From Halobacillus litoralis (GTDB taxonomy: Bacteria; Bacillota; Bacilli; Bacillales; Halobacillaceae), in contig NZ_JAIVAJ010000002.1 in assembly GCF_020171725.1 (NCBI RefSeq), forward strand, positions 434,001 through 498,000: a stretch of 64,000 nucleotides of DNA. Reading direction: 5' to 3'. The position numbers were made by a program, and so were the translations under genes. Below, in pieces: positions 16,559 through 25,846 of the stretch; positions within the stretch are counted from its first letter, which is position 1, and every line of letters starts with the position of its first letter. Below the pieces are notes generated by a model. It was not told where the DNA came from. It searched no databases and saw nothing but the letters and a program-made list of their open reading frames with translations.

Positions 16559-16586
16559 TCCTTTTACAAAGATCTTTGTAAAAGGA
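16559..16586. promoter_or_regulatory. Perfect 28-bp palindrome overlapping the yqzK ribosome binding site
   Basis: TCCTTTTACAAAGA at 16559-16572 is followed with no gap by its exact complement to 16586. The right arm supplies AAAAGGA of the AAAAGGAGG ribosome binding site (16580-16588), so an RNA hairpin here would hide it; equally it could be a protein operator on DNA. A smaller palindrome (TACGTT, A, AACGTA, 16506-16518) overlaps a possible -35 upstream. Confidence 0.7.
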
Positions 16587-16594
16587 GGCCTACG

Positions 16595-16813
16595 ATGAGC
16601 AATTTACGCGCTCACCTGCAAGACTTAACGAAAGTGATGATTGTATTCACGATTTGTACATGTGTGTTTTATTTTGCCCTGCGCATCGTACATTACGAAT
16701 ATGAGAGACAGCATCGTTACGATCCGCCCAAAGGAGCTGCTGTCAAGGTCTATCAACCAGTGGAGCTGGATTGGACGGAGCGGTTGTCGATGTTTTTCCG
16801 GCTGGGGGAGTAG
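16595..16813 (+). CDS. yqzK: YqzK family small membrane protein (DUF4227)
   Basis: A 72-residue protein with one N-terminal membrane helix (about residues 12-32) and a short charged tail ending [14 protein letters not shown]. Position between fur and xerD, size and sequence style match B. subtilis YqzK, whose role is unknown. The ATG at 16595 has AAAAGGAGG upstream, lying inside the 28-bp palindrome. It is seven bases from the xerD start, so the two are co-translated. Confidence 0.82.
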   Translation: MSNLRAHLQDLTKVMIVFTICTCVFYFALRIVHYEYERQHRYDPPKGAAVKVYQPVELDWTERLSMFFRLGE

Positions 16814-16820
16814 GATAACA

Positions 16821-17708
16821 ATGAATGATGCTTTACTGGATTTCTTTCACTACTTAACGGTTGAACGAGGGCTTTCACACAATACGATACAATCCTACAA
16901 ACGAGATTTGAATCAGTATCAGTCCTACTTGCAGGAAGAGGCTCAAATCAGTGATTGGGATCACGTATCCAGAACGCACATCATGAAATTCATGTATGCG
17001 TTAAACGATAAAGGGCGCTCCACGGCAACGATTGCAAGGCTGCTGTCATCGGTACGCCTTTATCATCAATTTCTCGTTCGTGAGAAAGTAACGAGCCAAG
17101 ATCCGAGTCTTCATATCGAGACGCCGAAAAAAGAACGCAAATTACCCAAAGTATTGTCCTCTGATGAGGTGGACAAGCTGTTGAGCATTACACCCCACGA
17201 CCCTCTAAGTTCGCGGAACAAAGCCATGCTGGAAATGCTTTATGCCACAGGTTTAAGGGTGAGTGAGCTCGTATCTTTAAAAATGGGTGATCTGCATTTA
17301 TCAATGGGGTTCGTCCGATGCTTAGGCAAAGGGTCAAAAGAAAGGATTATTCCACTAGGCGATATGGCAAAAGAGGCTGTGGAGCACTATCTTGATCATG
17401 GTCGTTCTACTTTAACGAAACAGAAATCTACAGAAGAACTATTCGTGAATCACCACGGGAATCGCTTGACCCGTCAAGGTTTTTGGAAGATACTGAAAGC
17501 GGTTGCTCGTGATGCAGGGATTTCTAAAGAATTAACACCACACACGCTTCGCCACTCATTTGCCACTCATTTGCTGGAAAACGGCGCAGATCTGCGTGCT
17601 GTGCAGGAGATGCTTGGTCACGCAGACATCTCCACAACTCAAATCTACACACAAGTAAGCAAAACACGCCTAAAAGATGTTTATCGCTCGTACCATCCAC
17701 GAGCATAA
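16821..17708 (+). CDS. xerD: Site-specific tyrosine recombinase XerD
   Basis: A 295-residue tyrosine recombinase. An N-terminal SAM-like DNA-binding domain (1-100) is followed by a catalytic domain with the complete set Arg146, Lys170, His241, Arg244, His267 and nucleophile Tyr276. With XerC it resolves chromosome dimers at dif. Length and synteny (fur-yqzK-xerD-deoB) identify it as RipX/XerD. The chosen ATG fits the XerD N-terminus [19 protein letters not shown]; the longer frame from 16641 runs through yqzK in another frame and is rejected. Confidence 0.95.
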   Translation: MNDALLDFFHYLTVERGLSHNTIQSYKRDLNQYQSYLQEEAQISDWDHVSRTHIMKFMYALNDKGRSTATIARLLSSVRLYHQFLVREKVTSQDPSLHIETPKKERKLPKVLSSDEVDKLLSITPHDPLSSRNKAMLEMLYATGLRVSELVSLKMGDLHLSMGFVRCLGKGSKERIIPLGDMAKEAVEHYLDHGRSTLTKQKSTEELFVNHHGNRLTRQGFWKILKAVARDAGISKELTPHTLRHSFATHLLENGADLRAVQEMLGHADISTTQIYTQVSKTRLKDVYRSYHPRA

Positions 17709-17808
17709 GCACTTTTTCGTCTTTCTAGTTGTCTGACATCCTACAACTAGCTGAAGAAGCGTAATTTTTCGCTGGCTTGGGAAATTAACCTTTAGGAGGG
17801 ATTATGAA

Positions 17809-18987
17809 ATGAAATCATTTAACCGAGTATTTTTAATTGTCATGGATTCAGTAGGGATCGGCGAAGCGCCTGATGCTGAGCAGTTTGGGGACAAAGGTGC
17901 CCACACACTCGGACATATCGCTGATCATATGAACGGTTTGAACATGCCGAACATGGGTGCTTTAGGGTTGAGTAACATCGAGGAGATCAAAGGCATCGAG
18001 GTTGCCGATCAACCTAAAGCCCACTATACGACGATGAAAGAAGCGTCCAACGGAAAGGACACGATGACAGGACACTGGGAAATCATGGGTCTCTACATCG
18101 ATCAGCCGTTCCAAACGTTCCCTGAAGGGTTCCCGGATGAGCTTCTTGATCAAATCAAGGAAAAAACGGGAAGAGGTATCGTTGGGAATAAACCAGCATC
18201 AGGAACAGAAATAATCAAAGAATACGGTGAGCACCACATGGAGACAGGTGATCTGATCATCTATACGTCAGCGGATTCGGTTCTGCAAATTGCAGCACAT
18301 GAAGAAGTGATTTCTCCAGAAGAGCTCTATGAAATTTGTGAGTTCTGTCGTGAAATCACGCGAGATGAAAAATATATGGTCGGACGCATTATCGCCCGCC
18401 CATTCGTCGGGAACCCAGGAGAGTTTGAGCGGACGTCGAACCGTCACGATTATGCCTTAAAGCCCTTTGGACGCACGGTTATGAACGAGCTGGCTGATGA
18501 GAATTATGACGTGATAGCCCTTGGGAAAATCTCTGACATTTATGATGGCGAAGGCGTTACGGAAGCCATTCGTACGAAGGATAATATGGACGGCATGGAT
18601 AAACTAGTGGAATCGATGGACAAGGACTTCAAAGGATTGAACTTCCTGAACCTCGTTGATTTCGATGCCAAGTATGGTCACCGCAGAGACCCACAAGGGT
18701 ACGGGGAAGCTCTAGAAGCTTATGACCAGAGGCTTCCTGAAGTATTAGACAAGCTTCAGGATGATGATTTGCTGATCATTACAGCCGATCACGGAAATGA
18801 CCCCGTCCACCACGGAACCGACCATACGAGAGAGCTTGTTCCTCTTGTTGTGTATTACAATGGAATCGCAGAAGGACGTCAACTTGATCAGCGTCAAACG
18901 TTTGCTGACATCGGGGCTACGATTTCTGAGAACTTCTCAACGAAAATGCCGGAACACGGAAAAAGCTTTTTAAAAGACATTCAATAG
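17809..18987 (+). CDS. deoB: Phosphopentomutase DeoB
   Basis: A 392-residue enzyme of the alkaline-phosphatase superfamily that interconverts (deoxy)ribose 1-phosphate and 5-phosphate. Metal-site motifs are [11 protein letters not shown] near the start, the [11 protein letters not shown] segment with the phosphorylated Thr, [11 protein letters not shown] and TADHGNDP...GTDHTRE near the end. AGGAGGG stands before the ATG; a closer out-of-frame ATG at 17804 is ignored. It is first of a salvage operon with pupG 11 bp and pdp further downstream, which supply its substrates from nucleosides. Confidence 0.95.
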   Translation: MKSFNRVFLIVMDSVGIGEAPDAEQFGDKGAHTLGHIADHMNGLNMPNMGALGLSNIEEIKGIEVADQPKAHYTTMKEASNGKDTMTGHWEIMGLYIDQPFQTFPEGFPDELLDQIKEKTGRGIVGNKPASGTEIIKEYGEHHMETGDLIIYTSADSVLQIAAHEEVISPEELYEICEFCREITRDEKYMVGRIIARPFVGNPGEFERTSNRHDYALKPFGRTVMNELADENYDVIALGKISDIYDGEGVTEAIRTKDNMDGMDKLVESMDKDFKGLNFLNLVDFDAKYGHRRDPQGYGEALEAYDQRLPEVLDKLQDDDLLIITADHGNDPVHHGTDHTRELVPLVVYYNGIAEGRQLDQRQTFADIGATISENFSTKMPEHGKSFLKDIQ

Positions 18988-18998
18988 GGGTGAAGAAT

Positions 18999-19820
18999 AT
19001 GTATCAATTACAAGTAAAAGAAGCAGCAGACTATATTCAGGGACAGATGAGTGTAGAACCAACAGTCGGACTAATCTTAGGTTCAGGCCTCGGTGTATTG
19101 GCAGATGAAATCCAAAACCCTACAACCATCGTGTACAGTGACGTTCCACATTTCCCAGAATCCACCGTATCCGGACATAAAGGTCAGCTCGTGATTGGTG
19201 AATTGGAAGGACGTCAGGTTATTGCCATGCAGGGGCGTTTCCACTACTACGAAGGTTACAAAATGGAGCAGGTTACATTCCCGGTAAGAGTCATGAAGGA
19301 ACTTGGTGTAGAAACGCTGTTTGTCACGAATGCTGCAGGTGGCATCAACGAAACGTTTGAACCAGGAAACCTCATGATCATTACCGATCACATCAACAAC
19401 ATGGGAGACAGCCCATTGATCGGACCGAATGATGAGAAGATGGGACCTCGTTTCCCTGATATGTCCGAAGCGTATGACCGCGCTTTGGTCAAGCATGCAA
19501 AAGAAAGTGCCGAGCGCCTGGATCTTAAAGTTCAGCAGGGTGTCTACGTAGGCAATACAGGTCCTGCTTATGAAACAGGGGCAGAAGTAAGAATGCTGCG
19601 TACACTTGGTGGAGATGCTGTTGGGATGTCTACCGTACCGGAAGTGATGGTAGCGAACCATGCAGGGATCCGCGTTCTCGGAATTTCTTGTATTTCCAAC
19701 ATGGCTGCAGGTATTCTTGACCAGCCGCTTACGCACGATGAAGTCATTGAAACAACCGCGCAAGTACGCCAGGATTTCCTTAACTTTGTGAAAGAACTTC
19801 TTAAAACACTTCCAGCATAA
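18999..19820 (+). CDS. pupG: Purine-nucleoside phosphorylase PupG (trimeric type)
   Basis: A 273-residue phosphorylase that splits guanosine and inosine with phosphate to base and ribose 1-phosphate. Family motifs are LILGSGLG, VSGHKGQLVIG, MQGRFHYYEGY, VTNAAGG and GMSTVPEV. The N-terminus and length fit ATG 18999; GTG at 18990 is part of the AGGGGTGA ribosome site. It lies between deoB and pdp in the salvage operon. Confidence 0.93.
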   Translation: MYQLQVKEAADYIQGQMSVEPTVGLILGSGLGVLADEIQNPTTIVYSDVPHFPESTVSGHKGQLVIGELEGRQVIAMQGRFHYYEGYKMEQVTFPVRVMKELGVETLFVTNAAGGINETFEPGNLMIITDHINNMGDSPLIGPNDEKMGPRFPDMSEAYDRALVKHAKESAERLDLKVQQGVYVGNTGPAYETGAEVRMLRTLGGDAVGMSTVPEVMVANHAGIRVLGISCISNMAAGILDQPLTHDEVIETTAQVRQDFLNFVKELLKTLPA

Positions 19821-19841
19821 CTACGTAAAGGGTGATTAGAC

Positions 19842-21143
19842 ATGAGAATGTACGACATTATTGTGAAAAAAAGAGACGGTGCAGAACTAACAAAAGAAGA
19901 AATCGAATTTTTCGTTGAAGGATACACGAAAGGTGACATCCCTGATTATCAGGCTTCAGCCCTTACGATGGCCATTTACTTCCAGGGTATGACGCCTGAA
20001 GAGACAGCCATTTTGACACAAGCGATGGTCGACTCCGGGGAAACGATTGACTTATCTGCGATCCACGGTAAGAAAGTGGATAAGCACTCCACTGGTGGAG
20101 TAGGCGATAAAGTGACCTTTATTGTAGGACCTCTAGTTGCGTCTGTAGGTGTTCCTGTTGCAAAGATGTCTGGCCGCGGACTAGGTCATACAGGTGGAAC
20201 GCTTGATAAGCTCGAGTCGATCAAAGGACTTGAGATTGAAATGACGAAAGAGAAGTTCATCGAAAACGTCAACAAGCATAAACTTGCTGTTGCAGGTCAA
20301 ACTGGAAACCTTGCTCCAGCGGATAAAAAGCTTTATGCCCTTCGTGATGTAACAGGCACAGTGGATTCTCTTCCACTGATTGCAGGTTCTATTATGAGTA
20401 AGAAACTTGCTTCCGGTGCAGACAGCATTGTCTTGGACGTTAAAACAGGATCAGGCGCCTTCATGAAGACATTGGAGGACTCTGAGAACCTCGCGCGTGA
20501 AATGGTGAATATCGGGAATAACCTTGGTCGTAATACGGTTGCTGTGATCAGTGATATGAACCAGCCGCTCGGCTACGAAGTTGGAAATGCCAATGAAATC
20601 CGTGAAGCAGCTGAAATTCTTCAAGGTAAGAATGTAGAAGATCTACGTCAACTTTCTCTTGAAATTTCATCTCACATGGCTGTTCTTGCTGAAGTGTTCA
20701 CAAGCTATGATGAAGCCTATGCTGCTCTTGAAGCGAACATTGAGAATGGTAAAGCATTCAACGCTCTTCGCACACTTGTCGAAGCACAGGGCGGAGATGT
20801 CAGCATGATCGATGATTTGGATAAGCTTCCTAAAGCGAAGTACGACATCGAAGTGAAAGCAGACAAGGACGGATTCGTATCTGAAATTGATGCGGAGTCC
20901 ATCGGAATTGCTGCGATGTACCTAGGAGCAGGTCGTGCAACGAAAGAGGACGAAATCAACCACGGCGTCGGTATAACGCTGAACAAGAAAATCGGTGATG
21001 AGGTAAAAGCAGGAGAAGCGTTAGTCATTCTTCACAGTGACGATGAGACTCCTCAATCCTCCATCGATAAAGTGAAAGAAGCATACACCGTTTCTTCCGA
21101 AAAAGTGGAGAAGCCGACCCTCATTCACAACATCATTAAGTAA
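19842..21143 (+). CDS. pdp: Pyrimidine-nucleoside phosphorylase Pdp
   Basis: A 433-residue thymidine phosphorylase family enzyme acting on uridine, thymidine and deoxyuridine. The thymidine/pyrimidine phosphorylase signature is seen in [19 protein letters not shown], with [11 protein letters not shown] and the phosphate-binding SxKLASG region (SKKLASGAD). A C-terminal barrel-sandwich domain begins around residue 345. In B. subtilis pdp is with deoC-nupC elsewhere; here it joins deoB-pupG, so one operon covers purine and pyrimidine nucleoside breakdown. Confidence 0.94.
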   Translation: MRMYDIIVKKRDGAELTKEEIEFFVEGYTKGDIPDYQASALTMAIYFQGMTPEETAILTQAMVDSGETIDLSAIHGKKVDKHSTGGVGDKVTFIVGPLVASVGVPVAKMSGRGLGHTGGTLDKLESIKGLEIEMTKEKFIENVNKHKLAVAGQTGNLAPADKKLYALRDVTGTVDSLPLIAGSIMSKKLASGADSIVLDVKTGSGAFMKTLEDSENLAREMVNIGNNLGRNTVAVISDMNQPLGYEVGNANEIREAAEILQGKNVEDLRQLSLEISSHMAVLAEVFTSYDEAYAALEANIENGKAFNALRTLVEAQGGDVSMIDDLDKLPKAKYDIEVKADKDGFVSEIDAESIGIAAMYLGAGRATKEDEINHGVGITLNKKIGDEVKAGEALVILHSDDETPQSSIDKVKEAYTVSSEKVEKPTLIHNIIK

Positions 21144-21150
21144 TGGAATT

Positions 21151-21177
21151 CCCTGGAGCGCTGCTCCGGGGTTTTTT
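21151..21177 (+). terminator. Terminator of deoB-pupG-pdp
   Basis: CCCTGGAGC pairs with GCTCCGGGG (one wobble), three-base loop, followed by six T. Confidence 0.88.
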
Positions 21178-21375
21178 GTGCTTACATACCAAGTTGGCCA
21201 AGCGCTGGGAGTCTTCCTGTCACTTGGTTCAACACTTTCTAGTTGCTATTGGAAAATCCTTCAGCCTATTCGCTTTACCCTCCAATTTCCTCTAACGGTC
21301 TCCCCTATCCCACCTGATCCACACAAATTATCTCGATAAAAACTGCGTTCCTCGCTTTGATTTCGTCAACTTTTC

Positions 21376-21404
21376 GTATAAACAGATATGCCTTGGGAAA
21401 AATA
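21376..21404 (+). promoter_or_regulatory. Sigma-F/sigma-G-type promoter of dacF
   Basis: GTATA (21376-21380), a 14-base spacer and GGGAAAAATA (21395-21404). The latter fits the forespore -10 pattern GGnnAnAHTR at every fixed base. dacF is forespore-expressed in B. subtilis. The rest of the 290-bp gap from 21178 holds nothing recognised. Confidence 0.65.
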
Positions 21405-21436
21405 GGTTCACTTACAGCAAAATGGAGGAATGACCT

Positions 21437-22603
21437 ATGCGAAAATGTTTGACATTGTTATTGTTACTCAGCTTACTCCTCTCGTTCTTTCCCATATCGG
21501 TTTTTGGAGCAGAGAAAAGTGATTTAATCGATTCTTCAAAATCCGCCATTTTATTAGAGAAAAACAGTGGAATGACACTGTATGAGAAGAACTCAGACGA
21601 GAAGCTGCCACCCGCTAGTATGACGAAAATCATGACGCTTCTTTTAATTATGGAAGCGTTGGAGAAAGAAACGATTAAAATGGATGAAATGGTAAGGATC
21701 AGTGAGCACGCTGCTTCTATGGGAGGGTCTCAGATTTTCCTTGAGGCAGGAGAAGAAATGTCTGTTGAGAACCTTTTGAAGGGGATTGCTGTCGCCTCTG
21801 GTAATGATGCGAGTGTCGCTATGGCCGAACGCATTGAAGGTACAGAGAAGGCATTTGTCAAAGCCATGAATAAGAAGGTTAAGGACCTAGGCTTGAAGAA
21901 TACTCATTTTGAGAACCCTACAGGTCTGCCTGCAGAAGGGCACTATAGTACAGCTCACGATATGGCCGTCATGGCAAGAGAGCTGCTTCTGCATGATGAA
22001 ATCACGAAATTCACAACCATTTATGACGATTACTTACGTAAAGGGGAAGAAAACGAGTTCTGGCTGGTGAACACGAATAAGCTGATAAAGTCGTATCCCG
22101 GTATGGACGGATTGAAGACCGGCTTTACAAGAGAAGCCATGTACTGCCTGACTGCTTCCGCGAAGCGTGACGACCTGCATATGGTAGCGGTTGTGATGGG
22201 GGCAGAGACACCTAAGAAGCGTAACGCTGATGTTACGAGCCTACTCGATTATGGATTCGGACAATATGAAGGAATTAAGCTTCACTCTAAAGATGAGGAG
22301 ATGGCCACCCTTCGCTCAACTCGAGGAGAACCGCTTCACTTGTCTTTAGTTCCTGAGAAGGATGTCGTCGTACTGAAGAAGAAGAGTGAGAAAAAAGGGG
22401 ACTATGAAACAAGTACGGAAGTGAGGAAGTCTGTAGATCTTCCTGTTGAGAAAGGCGAGCACATGGGATGGGTGAAGGTGACCCATAACGGCGATGAAGT
22501 GGCGAAAGTCAGGCTTGAAGCTGCGACGGAAGTGGATCGAGCCGGGTTCTTGAAATTGTGGGAACGCTCATGGAGAAATTTGACGAGCTTTTACAGGTTT
22601 TAG
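21437..22603 (+). CDS. dacF: D-alanyl-D-alanine carboxypeptidase DacF
   Basis: A 388-residue low-molecular-weight penicillin-binding protein that trims the terminal D-Ala of peptidoglycan stem peptides in the spore. The signal peptide spans about residues 1-24. Active-site motifs are SMTK (Ser61, Lys64), SGND, and KTG in GLKTGFT. A PBP5 C-terminal beta domain follows from about residue 285. The gene lies directly before spoIIA as in B. subtilis, where it affects spore cortex cross-linking. Confidence 0.92.
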   Translation: MRKCLTLLLLLSLLLSFFPISVFGAEKSDLIDSSKSAILLEKNSGMTLYEKNSDEKLPPASMTKIMTLLLIMEALEKETIKMDEMVRISEHAASMGGSQIFLEAGEEMSVENLLKGIAVASGNDASVAMAERIEGTEKAFVKAMNKKVKDLGLKNTHFENPTGLPAEGHYSTAHDMAVMARELLLHDEITKFTTIYDDYLRKGEENEFWLVNTNKLIKSYPGMDGLKTGFTREAMYCLTASAKRDDLHMVAVVMGAETPKKRNADVTSLLDYGFGQYEGIKLHSKDEEMATLRSTRGEPLHLSLVPEKDVVVLKKKSEKKGDYETSTEVRKSVDLPVEKGEHMGWVKVTHNGDEVAKVRLEAATEVDRAGFLKLWERSWRNLTSFYRF

Positions 22604-22631
22604 CCTATTTCCACTAGTATTGTTTTTCAGC

Positions 22632-22658
22632 AGGAATTAGAAGGATAACATGCGAAAG
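22632..22658 (+). promoter_or_regulatory. Candidate sigma-H promoter of the spoIIA operon
   Basis: AGGAATT (22632-22638) and GCGAAAG (22652-22658), 13 bp apart, resemble the sigma-H pattern AGGAWWW...GAAT. No clear Spo0A box (TGTCGAA) was seen in the gap. Confidence 0.45.
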
Positions 22659-22695
22659 ACTTACGTGACTCTTATTTAGATTGAGGAGGGAAACG

Positions 22696-23049
22696 ATGAG
22701 TCTTCACGTCGATTTTATTGTAAAAGAAAATGTGCTTCTTGTTCGATTAGAGGGTGAACTGGACCATCATGAAGCGAGCCGACTACGGGAGGCTTGGCAA
22801 CAAGAGCTTGCAAACAACAATGTCGGACATGTCATTGTAAATTTAGAGAAGCTCACCTTTATGGATAGTTCGGGACTTGGTGTCATGTTGGGTCGATATA
22901 AAGAAGTGCAGGCATCAGGAAGTGAGATGGTGATCTGTTCCATTTCACCAGAAGTGAGAAGGTTGTTTGACTTATCAGGAATGTTCAAAATTGTGAAGCT
23001 GGTGGACAATGAGACATTCGCACTTGAGATGCTGGGGGTGGCTTCATGA
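22696..23049 (+). CDS. spoIIAA: Anti-sigma factor antagonist SpoIIAA
   Basis: A 117-residue STAS-domain protein, the same length as in B. subtilis. The phosphorylated residue is Ser58 in FMDSSGLG. The unphosphorylated form binds SpoIIAB and frees sigma-F in the forespore. The ATG at 22696 has GAGGAGGG upstream; TTG at 22681 is upstream of that site. The stop overlaps the start of spoIIAB by four bases, keeping the two proteins in step. Confidence 0.97.
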   Translation: MSLHVDFIVKENVLLVRLEGELDHHEASRLREAWQQELANNNVGHVIVNLEKLTFMDSSGLGVMLGRYKEVQASGSEMVICSISPEVRRLFDLSGMFKIVKLVDNETFALEMLGVAS

Positions 23050-23486
23050 GAAATGAGATGACGATTGAATTTCTCAGTGTCAGTGAAAATGAATCTCTCG
23101 CCCGCGTCGCTGTCGCATCCTTTGTGAGTCAAATCAACCCTACGATGGAAGAGTTGACGGATATCAAGACGGTTGTGTCTGAGGCTGTTACAAATGCTAT
23201 CATTCACGGATACCAGGAGAAAGTGGATCAAAAGGTCCGTTTGATGTGCTCGATTGATGGGGGCGAAATTGAAATTACCATTCAGGATGAGGGTGAGGGC
23301 ATTGAAGACGTTGAAATGGCCCGCGAACCTTTGTACACCTCTAAACCGGAATGGGAGCGCTCGGGCATGGGCTTTACAATCATGGAGAACTTCATGGACC
23401 ACGTCGAAATCACTTCAGGGCCGGGGGAAGGGACAACGATTCATATGAAGAAGCAGCTCACTTCCACCAAGGCTCTCTGTAATTGA
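23046..23486 (+). CDS. spoIIAB: Anti-sigma-F factor and kinase SpoIIAB
   Basis: A 146-residue GHKL-type serine kinase that holds sigma-F inactive and phosphorylates SpoIIAA. The N box is [12 protein letters not shown] (about residues 45-56); ATP-lid motifs are DEGEGI and RSGMGFTIM. It overlaps spoIIAA by ATGA, and its stop lies 11 bp before the sigF start, as expected for the tricistronic operon. Confidence 0.97.
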   Translation: MRNEMTIEFLSVSENESLARVAVASFVSQINPTMEELTDIKTVVSEAVTNAIIHGYQEKVDQKVRLMCSIDGGEIEITIQDEGEGIEDVEMAREPLYTSKPEWERSGMGFTIMENFMDHVEITSGPGEGTTIHMKKQLTSTKALCN

Positions 23487-23497
23487 GGGTCCCTGAG

Positions 23498-24244
23498 ATG
23501 AGTGATACGACGAAAGCGCGCCTCAGTGATCATGACGTCAAGGAATTGATCCGAAAAAGCCAGGAAGGTGACCAGGATGCACGGGACTTTTTGGTGGAGA
23601 GCAACACAAGGCTCGTTTGGTCCGTTGTGCAGCGATATCTGCGTCGAGGGTACGACCAGGACGACCTTTACCAAATTGGCTGCATCGGTCTTTTGAAGTC
23701 GATCGATAAGTTCGATTTAAGCTATGATGTACGCTTTTCCACCTATGCGGTCCCGATGATCATTGGGGAAATTCAACGATTCATTCGGGATGATGGAAGC
23801 GTGAAAGTGAGCAGAAGCTTGAAAGAACTGAATCACAAGATCCGAGGAAAGAAAGAAGAACTTCTGAAAAATCTTGGCAGATCACCTACAGTCAATGAGC
23901 TGGCGGAAGCTCTGGACTTATCACCGGAGGAAGTCGTCCAGGCGGAGGAAGTTGGACGACCACCCCAATCGATTCACGAGACGGTGTATGAGAATGAAGG
24001 AGATCCGATTACTCTCGGAGATCAAATCGCAGAAAAAGATGATGGGTGGTTTGAACACATTACGTTACGGGACGTGATGGAGAAGCTTGATAAGAGAGAG
24101 AGGTTGATCATCTACCTTCGCTACTACAAAGATCAGACCCAAACGGAAGTAGCGGAGAGACTTGGCATCTCACAAGTGCAAGTTTCCCGTCTCGAGAAGA
24201 AGATTCTGTCAGATATGAAACAGACGATGAATGATACGACTTGA
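23498..24244 (+). CDS. sigF: Forespore sigma factor SigF
   Basis: A 248-residue sigma-70 family factor, first of the forespore cascade. Region 2 contains the DDLYQIGCIGLLKSIDKFD core-binding segment and the FSTYAVPMIIGEIQRFIRDD stretch; region 4 ends in ERLGISQVQVSRLEKKIL. The ATG at 23498 has GAGGGT upstream; a TTG at 23483 overlaps the spoIIAB stop and is less likely. Confidence 0.96.
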   Translation: MSDTTKARLSDHDVKELIRKSQEGDQDARDFLVESNTRLVWSVVQRYLRRGYDQDDLYQIGCIGLLKSIDKFDLSYDVRFSTYAVPMIIGEIQRFIRDDGSVKVSRSLKELNHKIRGKKEELLKNLGRSPTVNELAEALDLSPEEVVQAEEVGRPPQSIHETVYENEGDPITLGDQIAEKDDGWFEHITLRDVMEKLDKRERLIIYLRYYKDQTQTEVAERLGISQVQVSRLEKKILSDMKQTMNDTT

Positions 24245-24276
24245 AACTGAGCTCCTAACCGGGCTCAGTTTTTTTC
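24245..24276 (+). terminator. Terminator of the spoIIA operon
   Basis: AACTGAGC pairs with GCTCAGTT, followed by seven T just after the sigF stop. Confidence 0.88.
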
Positions 24277-24282
24277 TTTTTC

Positions 24283-24311
24283 TCATATTTTTTGTTACGG
24301 GGCACATAATA
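24283..24311 (+). promoter_or_regulatory. Candidate sigma-G promoter of spoVA
   Basis: TCATA (24283-24287), 17-bp spacer, CATAATA (24305-24311). The -10 box is a perfect sigma-G CATNHTA; the -35 differs at its first base. Confidence 0.6.
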
Positions 24312-24345
24312 AGCGCAAGAAAAACTTGCAGGGGAGGACAACAGA

Positions 24346-24963
24346 ATGGCAACTCCTGTGTATATACGATTAAAGCAGGCTGTCAAGGTGGACTCCCTGT
24401 CGGAGGTTCGACTCGGCCATATCGCGAGGGTCGCCGGACCTAAACGATACAGTCATTCGCTCCATGACTTGCTGGTTCATCATATTACACCCAAGGATCA
24501 GAATATCGTCGTCATCGATGGGATTTCCATCATTGATAAAGTGATACGGAAATTTCCGACCTTGGATGTAGAACTTTTAGGACCCAGTGAGTGTGTCGTG
24601 CATATCGAAAAAGCTAAGAAAAAACCATCGATTGTGATGATTATCGGGATTTGGATTTTATTATTTATCGGAGCAGCGATGGCAATTATGAATTTTCACT
24701 ATGATGTCAGCATGCTTGAAGTGCAGCAGAAACTTCACTTTATGCTGACCGGAGAAGAAGCTGAGCATCCGCTATGGATACAAGTTCCATATTCGATCGG
24801 ACTCGGAATCGGTATGATTTTATTCTTCAACCACTGGTTCAAGAAACGTTTCAACGAAGAGCCGAGTCCGCTTGAGGTGGAAGTGTTCAAGTACCAGGAA
24901 GACTTGGACCACTATGTTGCGATCCATGAGAATAAAGAGGGCAATAAACATGTGGATCGTTGA
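24346..24963 (+). CDS. spoVAA: Stage V sporulation protein AA
   Basis: A 205-residue membrane protein, first of the spoVA operon, which moves Ca-dipicolinate into the forespore and out at germination. About 95 N-terminal residues form a soluble domain; two membrane helices follow (about 99-120 and 147-165), then a charged tail. The family start MATPVYIRLKQ is intact. The 3' end overlaps spoVAB by 14 bp. Confidence 0.93.
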   Translation: MATPVYIRLKQAVKVDSLSEVRLGHIARVAGPKRYSHSLHDLLVHHITPKDQNIVVIDGISIIDKVIRKFPTLDVELLGPSECVVHIEKAKKKPSIVMIIGIWILLFIGAAMAIMNFHYDVSMLEVQQKLHFMLTGEEAEHPLWIQVPYSIGLGIGMILFFNHWFKKRFNEEPSPLEVEVFKYQEDLDHYVAIHENKEGNKHVDR

Positions 24964-25360
24964 GAGTTTAATTGGGCTTTCCGCTGGTCTCGCTGTGGGT
25001 ACTGGATTTGTTGCTTTTTTGACGGTGCTCGGTGTTGTGCCGAGGTTGATGCAGCTGAGTCGATCAGAGTCGAAGCTCAGGTATTATGAAGCCGCCATTA
25101 TGGCTGGGGTATTTGCAGGGATCTATTTATCATTTGGCGACATAGCGATTCCCATTTCCGTTGTTGGTATTTCACTTTGGGGGTTGTTCCACGGGATTTT
25201 TGTCGGCATGCTGGCAGCCGCTTTGACTGAAGTTCTGAATGTTTTTCCGCTGCTGTTCAAGCGGGTAGGAGTAGACGTATTTTTAATTCCGTTGCTAATG
25301 GCGGTCGTGCTGGGAAAAATAGCCGGATCCCTTTTTCAGTGGGTCATATTCGTAAGGTGA
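24950..25360 (+). CDS. spoVAB: Stage V sporulation protein AB
   Basis: A 136-residue protein with four predicted membrane helices. The stretch around FVAFLTVLGVVPRLMQLSRSESKLRYYE is typical of SpoVAB. ATG 24950 lies within the end of spoVAA, preceded by AGAGGG. Exact role in the dipicolinate channel complex is unknown. Confidence 0.92.
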   Translation: MWIVESLIGLSAGLAVGTGFVAFLTVLGVVPRLMQLSRSESKLRYYEAAIMAGVFAGIYLSFGDIAIPISVVGISLWGLFHGIFVGMLAAALTEVLNVFPLLFKRVGVDVFLIPLLMAVVLGKIAGSLFQWVIFVR

Positions 25361-25375
25361 AAGGATGGATAGGAA

Positions 25376-25834
25376 ATGAGCGATCAACGAATAGATGAGA
25401 ATAATTTTGAGAAAATCAGTAAAACGTATCAGCCAAAACCGAATTACGTGTTGAACTGTTTTAAAGCCTTTGTTGTAGGTGGATTGATTTGTGTGCTGGG
25501 AGAACTGTTATCAGAAATGTATATTCATTGGTTTAATTTCAGTGATGAAGAGGCTGGTAACCCAACTGTAGCAACACTTATTCTGCTTTCCTCACTTGCG
25601 ACAGGGTTTGGTGTGTATGATAAGCTCGGTCAATTTGCAGGAGCGGGTTCTGCTGTTCCTGTTACGGGGTTTGCGAACTCTGTCACATCAGCAGCTCTCG
25701 AATACAAAAGCGAAGGATATGTACTAGGTGTAGCCACGAACTTATTTAAACTGGCCGGCTCCGTCATCGTATTTGGAGTGGTTTCCGCTTACGTACTCGG
25801 TATGATTCGTTATATCTGGTCACTGATATTTTAG
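25376..25834 (+). CDS. spoVAC: Stage V sporulation protein AC
   Basis: A 152-residue membrane protein. The family core appears as VLNCFKAFVVGGLICVLGELLSE and GVYDKLGQFAGAGSAVPVTGFANS. In B. subtilis SpoVAC behaves as a mechanosensitive channel component releasing dipicolinate. It is paralogous to SpoVAE two genes later, which repeats the [12 protein letters not shown] motif. Confidence 0.95.
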   Translation: MSDQRIDENNFEKISKTYQPKPNYVLNCFKAFVVGGLICVLGELLSEMYIHWFNFSDEEAGNPTVATLILLSSLATGFGVYDKLGQFAGAGSAVPVTGFANSVTSAALEYKSEGYVLGVATNLFKLAGSVIVFGVVSAYVLGMIRYIWSLIF

Positions 25835-25846
25835 GAGGACAACGTG

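Noticed and set aside
16821..17708. Tyrosine recombinase as a sign of a mobile element
   Set aside because: Length, residues and fur-yqzK-xerD-deoB order identify the housekeeping XerD.
19083..19763. Long antisense frame of 226 codons opposite pupG
   Set aside because: Mirror frame of a well-supported enzyme; composition has many His/Cys and no ribosome binding site.
22767..23402. Antisense frame of 211 codons over spoIIAA-spoIIAB
   Set aside because: Shadow of two certain sporulation genes, no start signals.
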